A stretch of 8,322 nt of DNA from an uncultured Mediterranea sp. (GTDB taxonomy: Bacteria; Bacteroidota; Bacteroidia; Bacteroidales; Bacteroidaceae), in the NCBI GenBank assembly GCA_946007445.1, contig CAMGAL010000086.1, forward strand, positions 1 to 8,322. Direction: 5' to 3'. The notes under the pieces were generated by a model. It searched no databases. It saw only the letters and a program-made list of their open reading frames with translations, and was not told the DNA's origin. Both the position numbers and the translations under genes were made by a program. This document shows, one piece after another, positions 1 to 6,778 of this stretch; the first letter of the stretch is position 1; each line of letters begins with the position of its first letter.

Positions 1-2592
1 GCGCAGGACTATCCGCATGCCACCCTCAGCGAAGCCTGGAAACGGGTCATTTGGCACCAGTTTCACGACGATTTGACGGGTACCAGCATACCGCGTGCAT
101 ACGAGTTCTCATGGAACGACGAGCTGATTTCACTGAAGCAATTCGCAGGCGTGTTGCAAAGTTCGGTCGAACGGCTCAGCCAGGGGCTGGACACGCGGGT
201 ACAAGGAGAGCCTCTCGTCCTGTTCAACTCCTCCGCCTTTGCCTACAATGACCTGCTGGAGCTCACCGTCCGACTGCCCAAGGCCACCCGAGAGATAACC
301 TTGTATGATGCTACCGGCCGGCCTGTACCTTGCCAAGTACTGCAAGTGGAAGGGGAATCCGTCACCCTATTGGCCAAAGTTTCTCTCCCCTCCTTAAGCC
401 TGCAGGTCTTTGACCTCCGCCTGCAGAAGCCCCGCAAGCAAGAGTCCGTCATTCGGGTGACAAAGGAGGAACTGGAGAACAGCGTATACCGTGTTTCATT
501 AGACCAGAATGGCGATATTGCCTCCGTCATCGACAAACGCAACGGCAAAGAGTTGGTAGCTCCCGGGCAGTCCATTCGCCTGGCTCTGCTGACCGACAAC
601 AAGTCCTATCGCTGGCCCGCCTGGGAGATTATGAAGTCCACCATCGACCAAACTCCTCGTGCCATCAGCGACAATGTCAGCATCAGCATAGCCGAACAGG
701 GAAGCCTGCGAGGCAGTCTGCGCGTGGAACGTACCTATGGCGAATCCCGCTTTGTGCAATACATCCGTCTGAACGAAGGAGCCGAAGCCGACAGACTGGA
801 GATAGTCAACGAAGTGGACTGGCACTCCAGCGGTTGCCTGCTGAAAGCTGAGTTTCCCCTGACGGCCACCCACCCGATGGCCACTTATGACCTGGGAATA
901 GGCACCATACAGCGTGGGAACAATACCCCGACAGCCTACGAAGTCTATGCACAGCGATGGGCCGATCTGACTCATCGCGATCAGTCGTATGGCATCAGCG
1001 TGCTGAGCGACAGCAAATACGGATGGGACAAGCCCGCCGACCATACTCTCAGGCTGACCCTCCTGCATACACCAGAAACCCACAGCAGCTACACTTATCA
1101 GAACCAGCAAGACTTGGGTCATCATCGTTTTGTCTATGCCCTCGTGGCCCACGAGGGTGCGTTGAAGCCCCATGTCATCCAGCAGAAAGCCGAACAGTTC
1201 AACCAGACCCCCATCGCCTTCGTAGCTTCCCGTCACAAAGGCAGCTGGGGCCGCCAGTTCAGTCTGGGAGTAACAGATAGCCAGCAGGTCATGCTAAAGA
1301 CACTGAAGAAAGCTGAAGAGGAGGACGGATACATCCTGCGCTTCTATGAAACGGCAGGCCAAGCAGGCCAAGGGGTAGAATTCACCTTCCCGTGCCCCAT
1401 TGTGGAGGCTCAAGAGGTGAACGGTGTGGAGGATAGCAAGTCGAAGGCCTCCTTCGAAGGCGGCACACTGCGTTTTGACATTCCGGCTAACGGCATAAAG
1501 AGCTTCAAAGTGAAACTGGCCACAGCCACCCAGCCCCTGACATCCCCGGCTACCGCCCCCCTGTTGTTGCCTTTCGACACCAAGGCCACCAGTTATAACG
1601 CCTTCCGCAGCGATGTCAACCTGGATGGCCAAGGATACTCTATGGCTGCCGAGTTGTGGCCGGGAGAGATAGTACACCCAGGCATCCCGTTCCAGATGGG
1701 CGAGGCCGATGGCCGGAACGCCCTGAAGTGTCGCGGACAAGAGATATCCCTCCCCATGGGGTCGTATAACCGCGTTTACCTATTAGCCACCTCCCTCATG
1801 GCCGACCAGAAAGTCACATTCCAGGTGGGCAACAGCAGTCAGGAAGCAGTTGTTCCCTCCTATACGGGCTTCATCGGGCAATGGGGGCACAGCGGCCATA
1901 CGGAGGCATACCTGAAGCAGGCAGACATAGCCTATGTGGGTACTCATCGTCACAGCATGTTGAAAAACGAAGATTGTCCTTACGAATATACGTATATATA
2001 CTGCATCGCCTTGGATGTCCCTCGAGGTGCCACAACCATCCGTCTGCCCCATGCCCCCAAGCTAGCCCTGTTTGCGGCCACTGCTACCACAGACCGGCTC
2101 TCCCTGTTGCAACCTGCCACCGACCTGCTCAAAGTGAACCTCCCCCTCTGCAACGATGCCCCTCGGACCGACCCCAGCCGCAACCTGCTATTCCAGTGTC
2201 CCGCTGTGGATAAGAGTGGCGAGGTGAACCGCCGGGAATGTGCCGAGCTAGCTACCGATGAGGAGAGTGACACCAAGTGGTGCGATGCCGGCGATTCGGC
2301 AGAGAAGTTCATCGCTTTCGACCTGGGTGCCATGAAGCAGATCAAGAGTTGGAAAGTGCTGCACGCTACGATGGAGTCTCCCTCCTTCACCACTCGCAAC
2401 TTCCAGCTGCAGGTGAAGCAAGAATGGCTCGATGACTGGCAAACCGTGGATATGGTGACAGACAACCTGTCCATGGAGACCCAAAGGACTCTCGAGAGAC
2501 CTGTGCAGGCCCGCTACGTGCGACTGCTGGTCACCCAAGGAGAGCAACTGGGACATGTGGCACGCATCTACGAATTTGGCGTGTATGAATAG
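1..2592 (+). CDS. GH38 alpha-mannosidase, C-terminal part (5' end outside window)
   Basis: The frame is open from base 1 to the TAG at 2590-2592, giving 863 residues of a longer protein. GH38 enzymes are zinc-dependent retaining alpha-mannosidases that trim alpha-linked mannose from glycans. Near the fragment start, residues 18-30 read WHQFHDDLTGTSI, the family motif (QFHDxxxGTSI) whose His-Asp helps bind the catalytic zinc; the remaining zinc ligands and nucleophilic Asp lie upstream of the window. Residues about 150-370 match the GH38 C-terminal beta domain (SVIDKRNGKEL, then QRWADLTHRDQSYGISVLSDSKYGWD in two stretches). Residues about 533-697 look like a second beta-sandwich (NLDGQGYS, ISLPMGSYNRVYLL). 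Residues about 736-863 resemble an F5/8 type C (discoidin/CBM32-like) carbohydrate-binding domain: TDEESDTKW, FIAFDLGA, ARYVRLLV, IYEFGVY. Its stop overlaps the next gene's start. Location in the cell cannot be judged because the N-terminus is missing. Family assignment is firm; exact linkage specificity is not. Confidence 0.93.
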   Translation, partial: AQDYPHATLSEAWKRVIWHQFHDDLTGTSIPRAYEFSWNDELISLKQFAGVLQSSVERLSQGLDTRVQGEPLVLFNSSAFAYNDLLELTVRLPKATREITLYDATGRPVPCQVLQVEGESVTLLAKVSLPSLSLQVFDLRLQKPRKQESVIRVTKEELENSVYRVSLDQNGDIASVIDKRNGKELVAPGQSIRLALLTDNKSYRWPAWEIMKSTIDQTPRAISDNVSISIAEQGSLRGSLRVERTYGESRFVQYIRLNEGAEADRLEIVNEVDWHSSGCLLKAEFPLTATHPMATYDLGIGTIQRGNNTPTAYEVYAQRWADLTHRDQSYGISVLSDSKYGWDKPADHTLRLTLLHTPETHSSYTYQNQQDLGHHRFVYALVAHEGALKPHVIQQKAEQFNQTPIAFVASRHKGSWGRQFSLGVTDSQQVMLKTLKKAEEEDGYILRFYETAGQAGQGVEFTFPCPIVEAQEVNGVEDSKSKASFEGGTLRFDIPANGIKSFKVKLATATQPLTSPATAPLLLPFDTKATSYNAFRSDVNLDGQGYSMAAELWPGEIVHPGIPFQMGEADGRNALKCRGQEISLPMGSYNRVYLLATSLMADQKVTFQVGNSSQEAVVPSYTGFIGQWGHSGHTEAYLKQADIAYVGTHRHSMLKNEDCPYEYTYIYCIALDVPRGATTIRLPHAPKLALFAATATTDRLSLLQPATDLLKVNLPLCNDAPRTDPSRNLLFQCPAVDKSGEVNRRECAELATDEESDTKWCDAGDSAEKFIAFDLGAMKQIKSWKVLHATMESPSFTTRNFQLQVKQEWLDDWQTVDMVTDNLSMETQRTLERPVQARYVRLLVTQGEQLGHVARIYEFGVYE

Positions 2593-3424
2593 GGATGCCG
2601 AACTGACGTTCGTTATCAAGCCATTGCCTACCGGTGCAGGGAACCTGCTTTATGCATGGTTCCCTGCCCTGCATACACGCATCGATCTACTGCTATGGGG
2701 AGAACAGCCAGCAGTAGCGCTGCAAAATGTGGCCAGTCGTATCAGACAACTTCTGACGCATTACGAAGCCATTGGCAACTCCTTCGACCCCGAAAGTGAA
2801 CTGGGCAGACTTAACCGTACGGCCCACCTACGCCCTCAGAGAGTCAGCAGCGACCTGTTCAGCCTCCTGACATACAGTCGGAAGCAATGGCACCGCAGCG
2901 GTGGTCTGTTCGACGTCACGATACACTCCATACCCCATCTGCCAGACACCATGGAAGAGATTCTCCTCTCCCCCTCCGAACTGAGTGTCCATTGGATTCG
3001 CGAAGGCATCCGCATAGACCTTTCCGGCCTATTAAAAGGAACTGCTCTGGATGCCGTCTGCTCTCTGTTGCGACAGGAAGAAGTAGAGAATGCGCTGGTC
3101 AACTTGGGCAACAGCTCCATCTTGGCACGGGGCAATCATCCTCATGGCACGGGATGGAAGGTGAGCATTTCTGACACCAGAACGAGCAATGACTACTTCC
3201 TGCTCCAAGACGAATGCCTCACCACCTCGGGTAACAACTCTCCCCAGCATCTCCACATCATGCATCCGCCCAGCGGCACTTGGGTGAAGGGTGAACGTCG
3301 CGTGTCGGTCGTCACGCCTAGTGGTGCAGAAGGCGAGGTGCTCTCCACCGCCCTATTTGCCGCCTCTCCGGATCAGCAGCAGGCGCTGCTGGAGACCTAT
3401 GCCCCACGTAGAGTGAAACTTTGA
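2585..3424 (+). CDS. apbE: ApbE-family protein (FAD:protein FMN transferase family), divergent
   Basis: Encodes 279 residues. ApbE enzymes move FMN from FAD onto a Thr or Ser of target flavoproteins, with Mg2+. Family blocks appear in order: SFDPESELGRLN (66-77), GLFDVTI (107-113), RIDLSGLLKG (143-152), NALVNLGNSSI (169-179), LTTSG (212-216), HIMHPPSG (224-231), EVLSTALF (251-258). Several normally invariant positions differ: the usual LGG is LGN, HxxDP has His227 for Asp, and the ADxxST metal-binding block has Glu251 for Asp. There is no signal peptide or lipobox, whereas many ApbE proteins are exported lipoproteins of roughly 330-350 residues, so this one is short and probably cytoplasmic. 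The ATG at 2585 is preferred because it overlaps the mannosidase stop by eight bases (ATGAATAG), a typical translational-coupling arrangement; an in-frame ATG at 2555 would add ten residues. No flavinylation target is visible nearby. Membership in the family is likely; activity is uncertain. Confidence 0.83.
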   Translation: MNRDAELTFVIKPLPTGAGNLLYAWFPALHTRIDLLLWGEQPAVALQNVASRIRQLLTHYEAIGNSFDPESELGRLNRTAHLRPQRVSSDLFSLLTYSRKQWHRSGGLFDVTIHSIPHLPDTMEEILLSPSELSVHWIREGIRIDLSGLLKGTALDAVCSLLRQEEVENALVNLGNSSILARGNHPHGTGWKVSISDTRTSNDYFLLQDECLTTSGNNSPQHLHIMHPPSGTWVKGERRVSVVTPSGAEGEVLSTALFAASPDQQQALLETYAPRRVKL

Positions 3425-3491
3425 ACCTTTTCCCAACCAATTTACTATTATTGCTGCCCACTAAAACTCAGAATAGCAAAAATATCCTGTT

Positions 3492-3516
3492 CGAAGCCCT
3501 GTAACATAGGACTTCG
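3492..3516 (-). terminator. Probable intrinsic terminator of the GH31 gene
   Basis: The minus strand can form a nine-base-pair stem (CGAAGTCCT with AGGGCTTCG, one G-U wobble) around a seven-base loop, starting three bases after the GH31 stop codon. A T-rich run (TATTTTTG) follows about ten bases past the stem. Read on the plus strand the same stem has a C-A mismatch at the wobble position, so it favours the minus-strand transcript. The T-run is farther from the stem than in a textbook terminator, hence moderate confidence. The 95-base convergent gap shows no clearly separate terminator for the apbE side. Confidence 0.5.
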
Positions 3517-3519
3517 GGG

Positions 3520-5985
3520 TTATTCTTTCAGTTTCACTCTCACCTCACGTCCGCTGTAGGAAACTGTCTTTCCTCCACGCTGAGGCTGGTCGCCAGCACC
3601 CGACTTGGGATGAATCAAAACGACTTTGAATTTGCGGTGCTGCAACATGCTGGGGAACTGGCCCTGACGATCGGCAATGGTGAGCGTCTGCTTGGCATCA
3701 TCCCAACGGAATGTGATGGTGGAATAGGCGCCCTTCTCGTAGTTATAGTTGTCGTTTTCGTCTTCATACAAGGTAAAGGTAGCATCTGCGCCCGGATAGA
3801 CACGGATTTCCAGATGGTCCCAGCGTTTTTCTTCGGCATACTGTACGGCAGGTCCCCAAGGCACGATGGAACCAGCACGCACGTAGACGGGCATAATATC
3901 AATGGGAACTTCACGCTGGATGGTCTGTCCGCCCTTCAGCTTGCAGCCCGTCCAGAAGTCAAACCAGTCAGCCCCTTCAGGCAGATAGCCCTCGGTGGTG
4001 CCTATCTGTGTCATATCTTTCTGATGACCGTTGCGCTGCTCGTCAACCCATGTGTAGAGCGAATCCGTTACTGGACGTACCAGGAAGCTGCGGCCAAACA
4101 TATATTCCGTATCCATAGTGAGCACCTTCTTGTCTGCAGCGAAGTCCATCATCAACGGACGGATGATGCTGCCAGCCTTGTCCGTCACCTCCCAAGTAGT
4201 GCTATAGAGATAAGGGAGCAGGCGATAGCGCAGGTGGGTATACTTCTCGATGGCATCGAATGCCCAGTCGCCCTTCTTGCCAAATTGGTATATCTCTACG
4301 GCTACGGGGCTGGAGTTATGGGAGCGCATAATGGGCTGGAAGGCTCCCCATTCATACCAACGGGTATGCAGTTCGTGATAGGCAATGTTGTTGACATCGT
4401 TGTTGTATTCCCAGGCAAAGAATCCGCCTAAATCAGTATTCCAATAGGGGATGCCACAGAGCGAATAGTTCAGACCGGCGGCAATCTGCTTGCGCATCAC
4501 ATCCCAACGGGAGACAACGTCGCCGCTCCAGGAGTGCGAAGCATAACGTTGCTGTCCCAAGAAAGAGGAACGGGTGAGCAGGAAGACACGCTTGTCAGAT
4601 GTGGTGGCACGCTGGTGCTCATACACACCCTTGTTGCTCATCAGCGGGAAAGCATTGTGAACCCGGCGGAAGGAGCCCAGATAAGTAGGAACATCAAAAT
4701 CCTTGTCTTTCACCTCCAGATGGTCAGGTTCGGTAGAGTCCAGCCACCATCCGTCCATCCCCAAGTCGAAGATGTTCTTCTTCAGTTCGGCCCAGTAGAG
4801 GTCACGGGCCACCGGGTTGAAGGGGTCGTAGGGCTTCACACCTGCCTTGGGTGGCCACGTCTCAAAGTCGAGCAGGGCCTTCAGGCTGTCCATGCGCTGA
4901 TACATCTTCGTCCAGGGGCCGAACGAGGCCCACACTGAAATCATGATGTGTGCGTTCTGGCGGTGTACGTAGTCAATCATCTCCTGCGGACTCTTGATGC
5001 GCGGTTCGGCGTAGCGGGCGTTCTTGTCTTCGTCATTGGGCAGGAAACGCATGAACTGCGGGTCACCCATCCGGTTGATGTAGCGAGGATTCTCGAAGGC
5101 CATCGAGTTCCAGTTCTCGTTGCAGCCCCAATATTGCCAATCTTGAATGATGCCATCCAGCGGCACACGCAGGGCGCGATACTTGTCCACCACTTCACAG
5201 AGTTCGTCGGGGCTCTTGTAGCGTTCGCGGCACTGCCAGAAGCCCAGTGTCCAAAGCGGATAGAGAGGAGCTTGCCCCGTCAACTGCCTGACACCGGCAA
5301 TCACGCCGTCGGCATGACCACCATAGATGAAGTAGTAGTCAGCACAATCGCCCACTTCTGAGTCGAACGATGTCTCTTGCGGATTGTCGGTAAAGGTGGT
5401 AGGCGAGTAGTTGTCCCAATACAATCCGTACCCTTTGACGGAGTGGATGAAGGGGATGCAGATGTGCATGTTCTGGTTGCGGAGAAACAGTTTCTGGCCG
5501 CGTTGGTTCACCTTGCCCGTCTGCTGCTGACCCAAGCCGTAGATGACCTCATCCTTATCCAGCAGGAAAGCCTGGCGCACGTTGAACGAAGGGGTGCCTG
5601 CATCGTCAAAATCGGTAAACTGTGTGCCATAGTCCTTGTCTTGCAGCAACTGCTTGCCGGCTGTGTCAAAGAAGCGTATGCCGCCGGTGGCGGGGTTGAA
5701 AGTCAGCAGCAGACGGTCGGACTTCATCTGTACCAGTCCGCTCTGCTCATTCACCTCCACGGTTGTCTTTGACGGTTCCATCACCACATTCAGGCTCTTC
5801 TTTTCGTAGGGATGCCCTTCGGGAGTCTTGTACACACGTACGATGGAGGGGGAATAGAAGGTCACTTCCACCTCCATGCCCTGAGTGGTGGCCCTGATAC
5901 CTTGATCCGTCTTTTGGAAACTTTGTGCTTGCACAGTCAGGCTCAGACACAGCCATACAGCCCATGATAAAAAAATCTGCTTCAT
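3520..5985 (-). CDS. Secreted GH31 glycoside hydrolase (alpha-xylosidase/alpha-glucosidase type)
   Basis: A complete 821-residue protein. GH31 enzymes are retaining hydrolases that release terminal alpha-glucose or alpha-xylose from oligosaccharides. The N-terminus (MKQIFLSWAVWLCLSLTVQA, cut predicted after Ala20) is a Sec signal peptide; Cys13 is not in a lipobox, so a soluble periplasmic protein is likely. Order: N-terminal beta-sandwich (about 25-240, with DEVIYGLGQQ at 145-154), catalytic barrel (about 240-600), C-terminal beta domains (about 605-821). Visible active-site residues: Asp282 in QDWQYW, predicted nucleophile Asp416 in DGWWLDSTEPD, predicted acid/base Asp489 in SWSGD, and Arg554/His556 in MRSHN. 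The WWLDSTEPD wording resembles alpha-xylosidase-like members. Residues about 300-335 form an insert after ENPRY that lengthens the loop before the next barrel strand. The ATG at 5985 is chosen because it alone starts the signal peptide; the leader is A/T rich with no Shine-Dalgarno. It is convergent with the mannosidase operon and ends in a likely stem-loop. Substrate is inferred only at the level of alpha-xylose versus alpha-glucose. Confidence 0.93.
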   Translation of the reverse strand: MKQIFLSWAVWLCLSLTVQAQSFQKTDQGIRATTQGMEVEVTFYSPSIVRVYKTPEGHPYEKKSLNVVMEPSKTTVEVNEQSGLVQMKSDRLLLTFNPATGGIRFFDTAGKQLLQDKDYGTQFTDFDDAGTPSFNVRQAFLLDKDEVIYGLGQQQTGKVNQRGQKLFLRNQNMHICIPFIHSVKGYGLYWDNYSPTTFTDNPQETSFDSEVGDCADYYFIYGGHADGVIAGVRQLTGQAPLYPLWTLGFWQCRERYKSPDELCEVVDKYRALRVPLDGIIQDWQYWGCNENWNSMAFENPRYINRMGDPQFMRFLPNDEDKNARYAEPRIKSPQEMIDYVHRQNAHIMISVWASFGPWTKMYQRMDSLKALLDFETWPPKAGVKPYDPFNPVARDLYWAELKKNIFDLGMDGWWLDSTEPDHLEVKDKDFDVPTYLGSFRRVHNAFPLMSNKGVYEHQRATTSDKRVFLLTRSSFLGQQRYASHSWSGDVVSRWDVMRKQIAAGLNYSLCGIPYWNTDLGGFFAWEYNNDVNNIAYHELHTRWYEWGAFQPIMRSHNSSPVAVEIYQFGKKGDWAFDAIEKYTHLRYRLLPYLYSTTWEVTDKAGSIIRPLMMDFAADKKVLTMDTEYMFGRSFLVRPVTDSLYTWVDEQRNGHQKDMTQIGTTEGYLPEGADWFDFWTGCKLKGGQTIQREVPIDIMPVYVRAGSIVPWGPAVQYAEEKRWDHLEIRVYPGADATFTLYEDENDNYNYEKGAYSTITFRWDDAKQTLTIADRQGQFPSMLQHRKFKVVLIHPKSGAGDQPQRGGKTVSYSGREVRVKLKE

Positions 5986-6069
5986 AATGTTTAATTTATA
6001 GGAAGAATCAATTCATTTTTCGAAAATATGCGGCGTGCCAAAATCAAATGATTAACAAGTGATGCTGAA

Positions 6070-6110
6070 AACGGACGATATCCACCCACCCCAAACAGGG
6101 ATTATCCGTT
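6070..6110 (-). repeat. Imperfect inverted repeat in the GH31 leader
   Basis: Arms AACGGA (6070-6075) and TCCGTT (6105-6110) enclose inner arms ATCC (6080-6083) and GGAT (6099-6102), giving a two-part stem with an internal loop and a 15-base apical loop. It lies about 85-125 bases upstream of the GH31 start codon and would be in the transcribed leader if the box at 6143-6150 is the promoter. A regulatory role is inference only. Confidence 0.35.
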
Positions 6111-6142
6111 CATTTTCCATGTTCTTCATCTTATTGGCGATG

Positions 6143-6150
6143 CAAAAATA
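6143..6150 (-). promoter_or_regulatory. Candidate Bacteroides-type -7 box for GH31
   Basis: The minus strand reads TATTTTTG, an exact match to the Bacteroidetes -7 consensus TAnnTTTG. No TTTG is present at the expected -33 spacing, so the match is half of a promoter. Transcription from here would give a leader of roughly 150 bases before the GH31 ATG. The box is short and A/T rich, so a chance match is possible. Confidence 0.35.
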
Positions 6151-6249
6151 GTCATTATTTCCGATTTCTATATGATTTGCTACTGTTTTCTGACATAATG
6201 AAAACGATACTTGTGTCTGCTTTGATTGGCCAATACGACTTCTCGATGA

Positions 6250-6335
6250 GTTTCAAGTAACTGAAACTTCTGGTTTCAGTATATGAAACTGCGAGTTTCA
6301 GTATATGAAACTGCGAGTTTCAGTATATGAAACTG
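6250..6335. repeat. Tandem 22-bp palindromic repeat array
   Basis: Two identical 22-bp units (6273-6294 and 6295-6316) and a third copy conserved through its palindrome and the next two bases (6317-6335) follow one another without spacers. Each unit is the dyad GTTTCA, GTATA, TGAAAC, followed by linker TGCGA. A degenerate fourth copy, with arms GTTTCA and TGAAAC around AGTAAC, lies at 6250-6267. The linker also sits between inverted arms (GAAACT, GCG, AGTTTC), so the array can fold in two alternative registers. All units point the same way, as the GTATA loop shows. It could be an operator cluster, a REP-like extragenic palindrome, or a slippage-prone repeat. Sequence alone cannot decide. Confidence 0.9.
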
Positions 6336-6394
6336 GGTGAAAATACGGTTGCGGGGAAGAAGAAAGATAAGAGTTACCAGAGAAGGACGCCAGC

Positions 6395-6413
6395 TGCGTA
6401 GTACGCAAAGATA
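6395..6413 (-). promoter_or_regulatory. Minus-strand TATCTTTG box adjoining a 13-bp dyad
   Basis: The minus strand reads TATCTTTG at 6413-6406, an exact TAnnTTTG match and the same octamer as in the guaA promoter on the other strand. Its last bases run into a perfect 13-bp dyad, TGCGTA-G-TACGCA (6395-6407), which would sit at or just before the start site. No TTTG is seen at -33. If active it would transcribe through the 22-bp palindromic array towards the GH31 gene. This is an inference from one box and a dyad. Confidence 0.3.
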
Positions 6414-6432
6414 TGGGGTGAGACCGGCCACT

Positions 6433-6519
6433 ATTTTCTCCTAAATCGCCGAAAAAAGCCTGTTTTTGCACGAATAATTAGCCGTTTTTCTCCAAAATCT
6501 CGCCAAAACAGGAGAAAAT
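6433..6519. repeat. A/T-rich inverted repeat
   Basis: ATTTTCTCCT (6433-6442) is exactly complementary to AGGAGAAAAT (6510-6519), ten base pairs across 67 bases. A second pair, CCTGTTTT (6459-6466) with AAAACAGG (6505-6512), overlaps the right arm, so the two stems are mutually exclusive. Between the arms the sequence is made of related T-rich and A-rich blocks. It may be part of one noncoding element together with the hairpins that follow. Confidence 0.55.
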
Positions 6520-6531
6520 CGACGGTTTTCA

Positions 6532-6556
6532 GGCCGTTTTTTGAGGGAAAAAGGCC
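6532..6556. repeat. Small hairpin with GGCC ends
   Basis: GGCCGTTTTT and AAAAAGGCC flank the sequence TGAGGG, forming a stem with one bulged G. No gene ends just before it, and no clean T-run follows the GC part of the stem, so it is not called a terminator. Confidence 0.4.
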
Positions 6557-6568
6557 ACGGTTTACTCG

Positions 6569-6667
6569 TTTTTACCCTCACTACCCTCACACCCTCACAC
6601 CTACCCTCACACTTAAAGCATAGATAACCAATAGATTACAAGAAGTGTGAGGGTGTGAGGGTAAAAA
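6569..6667. repeat. ACCCTCAC octamer array forming a long hairpin
   Basis: The left half has four direct copies of ACCCTCAC (6574-6581, 6583-6590, 6591-6598, 6603-6610); the right half has two inverted copies (6647-6654, 6655-6662). TACCCTCACACCCTCACAC (6582-6600) is exactly complementary to 6645-6663, a 19-bp perfect stem with a 44-base loop. Two other registers also pair exactly: the outer TTTTTACCCTCAC (6569-6581) with 6655-6667, and the inner ACCCTCACACTT (6603-6614) with 6643-6654. The inner and outer registers are compatible with each other and exclude the 19-bp one. It ends about 80 bases upstream of the guaA promoter. It may be a dispersed noncoding repeat, a small RNA, or a terminator-like insulator. 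Confidence 0.85.
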
Positions 6668-6746
6668 ATAAAATTCGTATGTAGGAGGAGATGAGAGGAG
6701 TTTGATAAGATAGGAGGCATCTCGGCAAAAACAATCAAGCAAGCTT

Positions 6747-6778
6747 GTTGTTTTTGCACTCGATTTGCACTATCTTTG
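6747..6778 (+). promoter_or_regulatory. guaA promoter, Bacteroides type
   Basis: TATCTTTG (6771-6778) matches the -7 consensus TAnnTTTG exactly, and GTTG (6747-6750) stands at a 20-base spacing as a three-of-four match to the -33 TTTG. The guaA ATG is 37 bases beyond the box, leaving a leader of about 30 bases with no Shine-Dalgarno sequence. The spacer carries a direct repeat of TTTGCACT (6753-6760 and 6764-6771), offset by 11 bases, about one helical turn, with the second copy ending on the first base of the -7 box. Confidence 0.7.

Noticed and set aside
499..1236. Minus-strand 245-codon frame inside the mannosidase
   Set aside because: Antisense to conserved GH38 motifs; no family features and composition typical of a shadow.
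2555..2584. Upstream ATG at 2555 as the apbE start
   Set aside because: It would overlap the mannosidase by 38 bases and adds ten residues that match nothing in the family; the eight-base overlap start at 2585 is more natural, though not proven.
3610..4431. Plus-strand 273-codon frame within the GH31 gene
   Set aside because: Complement of conserved GH31 C-terminal sequence; no motifs of its own.
6250..6335. CRISPR array
   Set aside because: Units are contiguous and nearly identical with no unique spacers of normal length, and no cas genes are in view.
6327..6401. 24-codon frame starting MKLGENTVAG, Lys/Arg rich
   Set aside because: Its ATG lies in the third copy of the 22-bp repeat, it has no supporting signal or homology that I recognise, and it is within chance length.
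6532..6556. Intrinsic terminator
   Set aside because: No gene ends upstream on either strand nearby, and the stem is mostly A-T with a bulge and lacks a following T-run.
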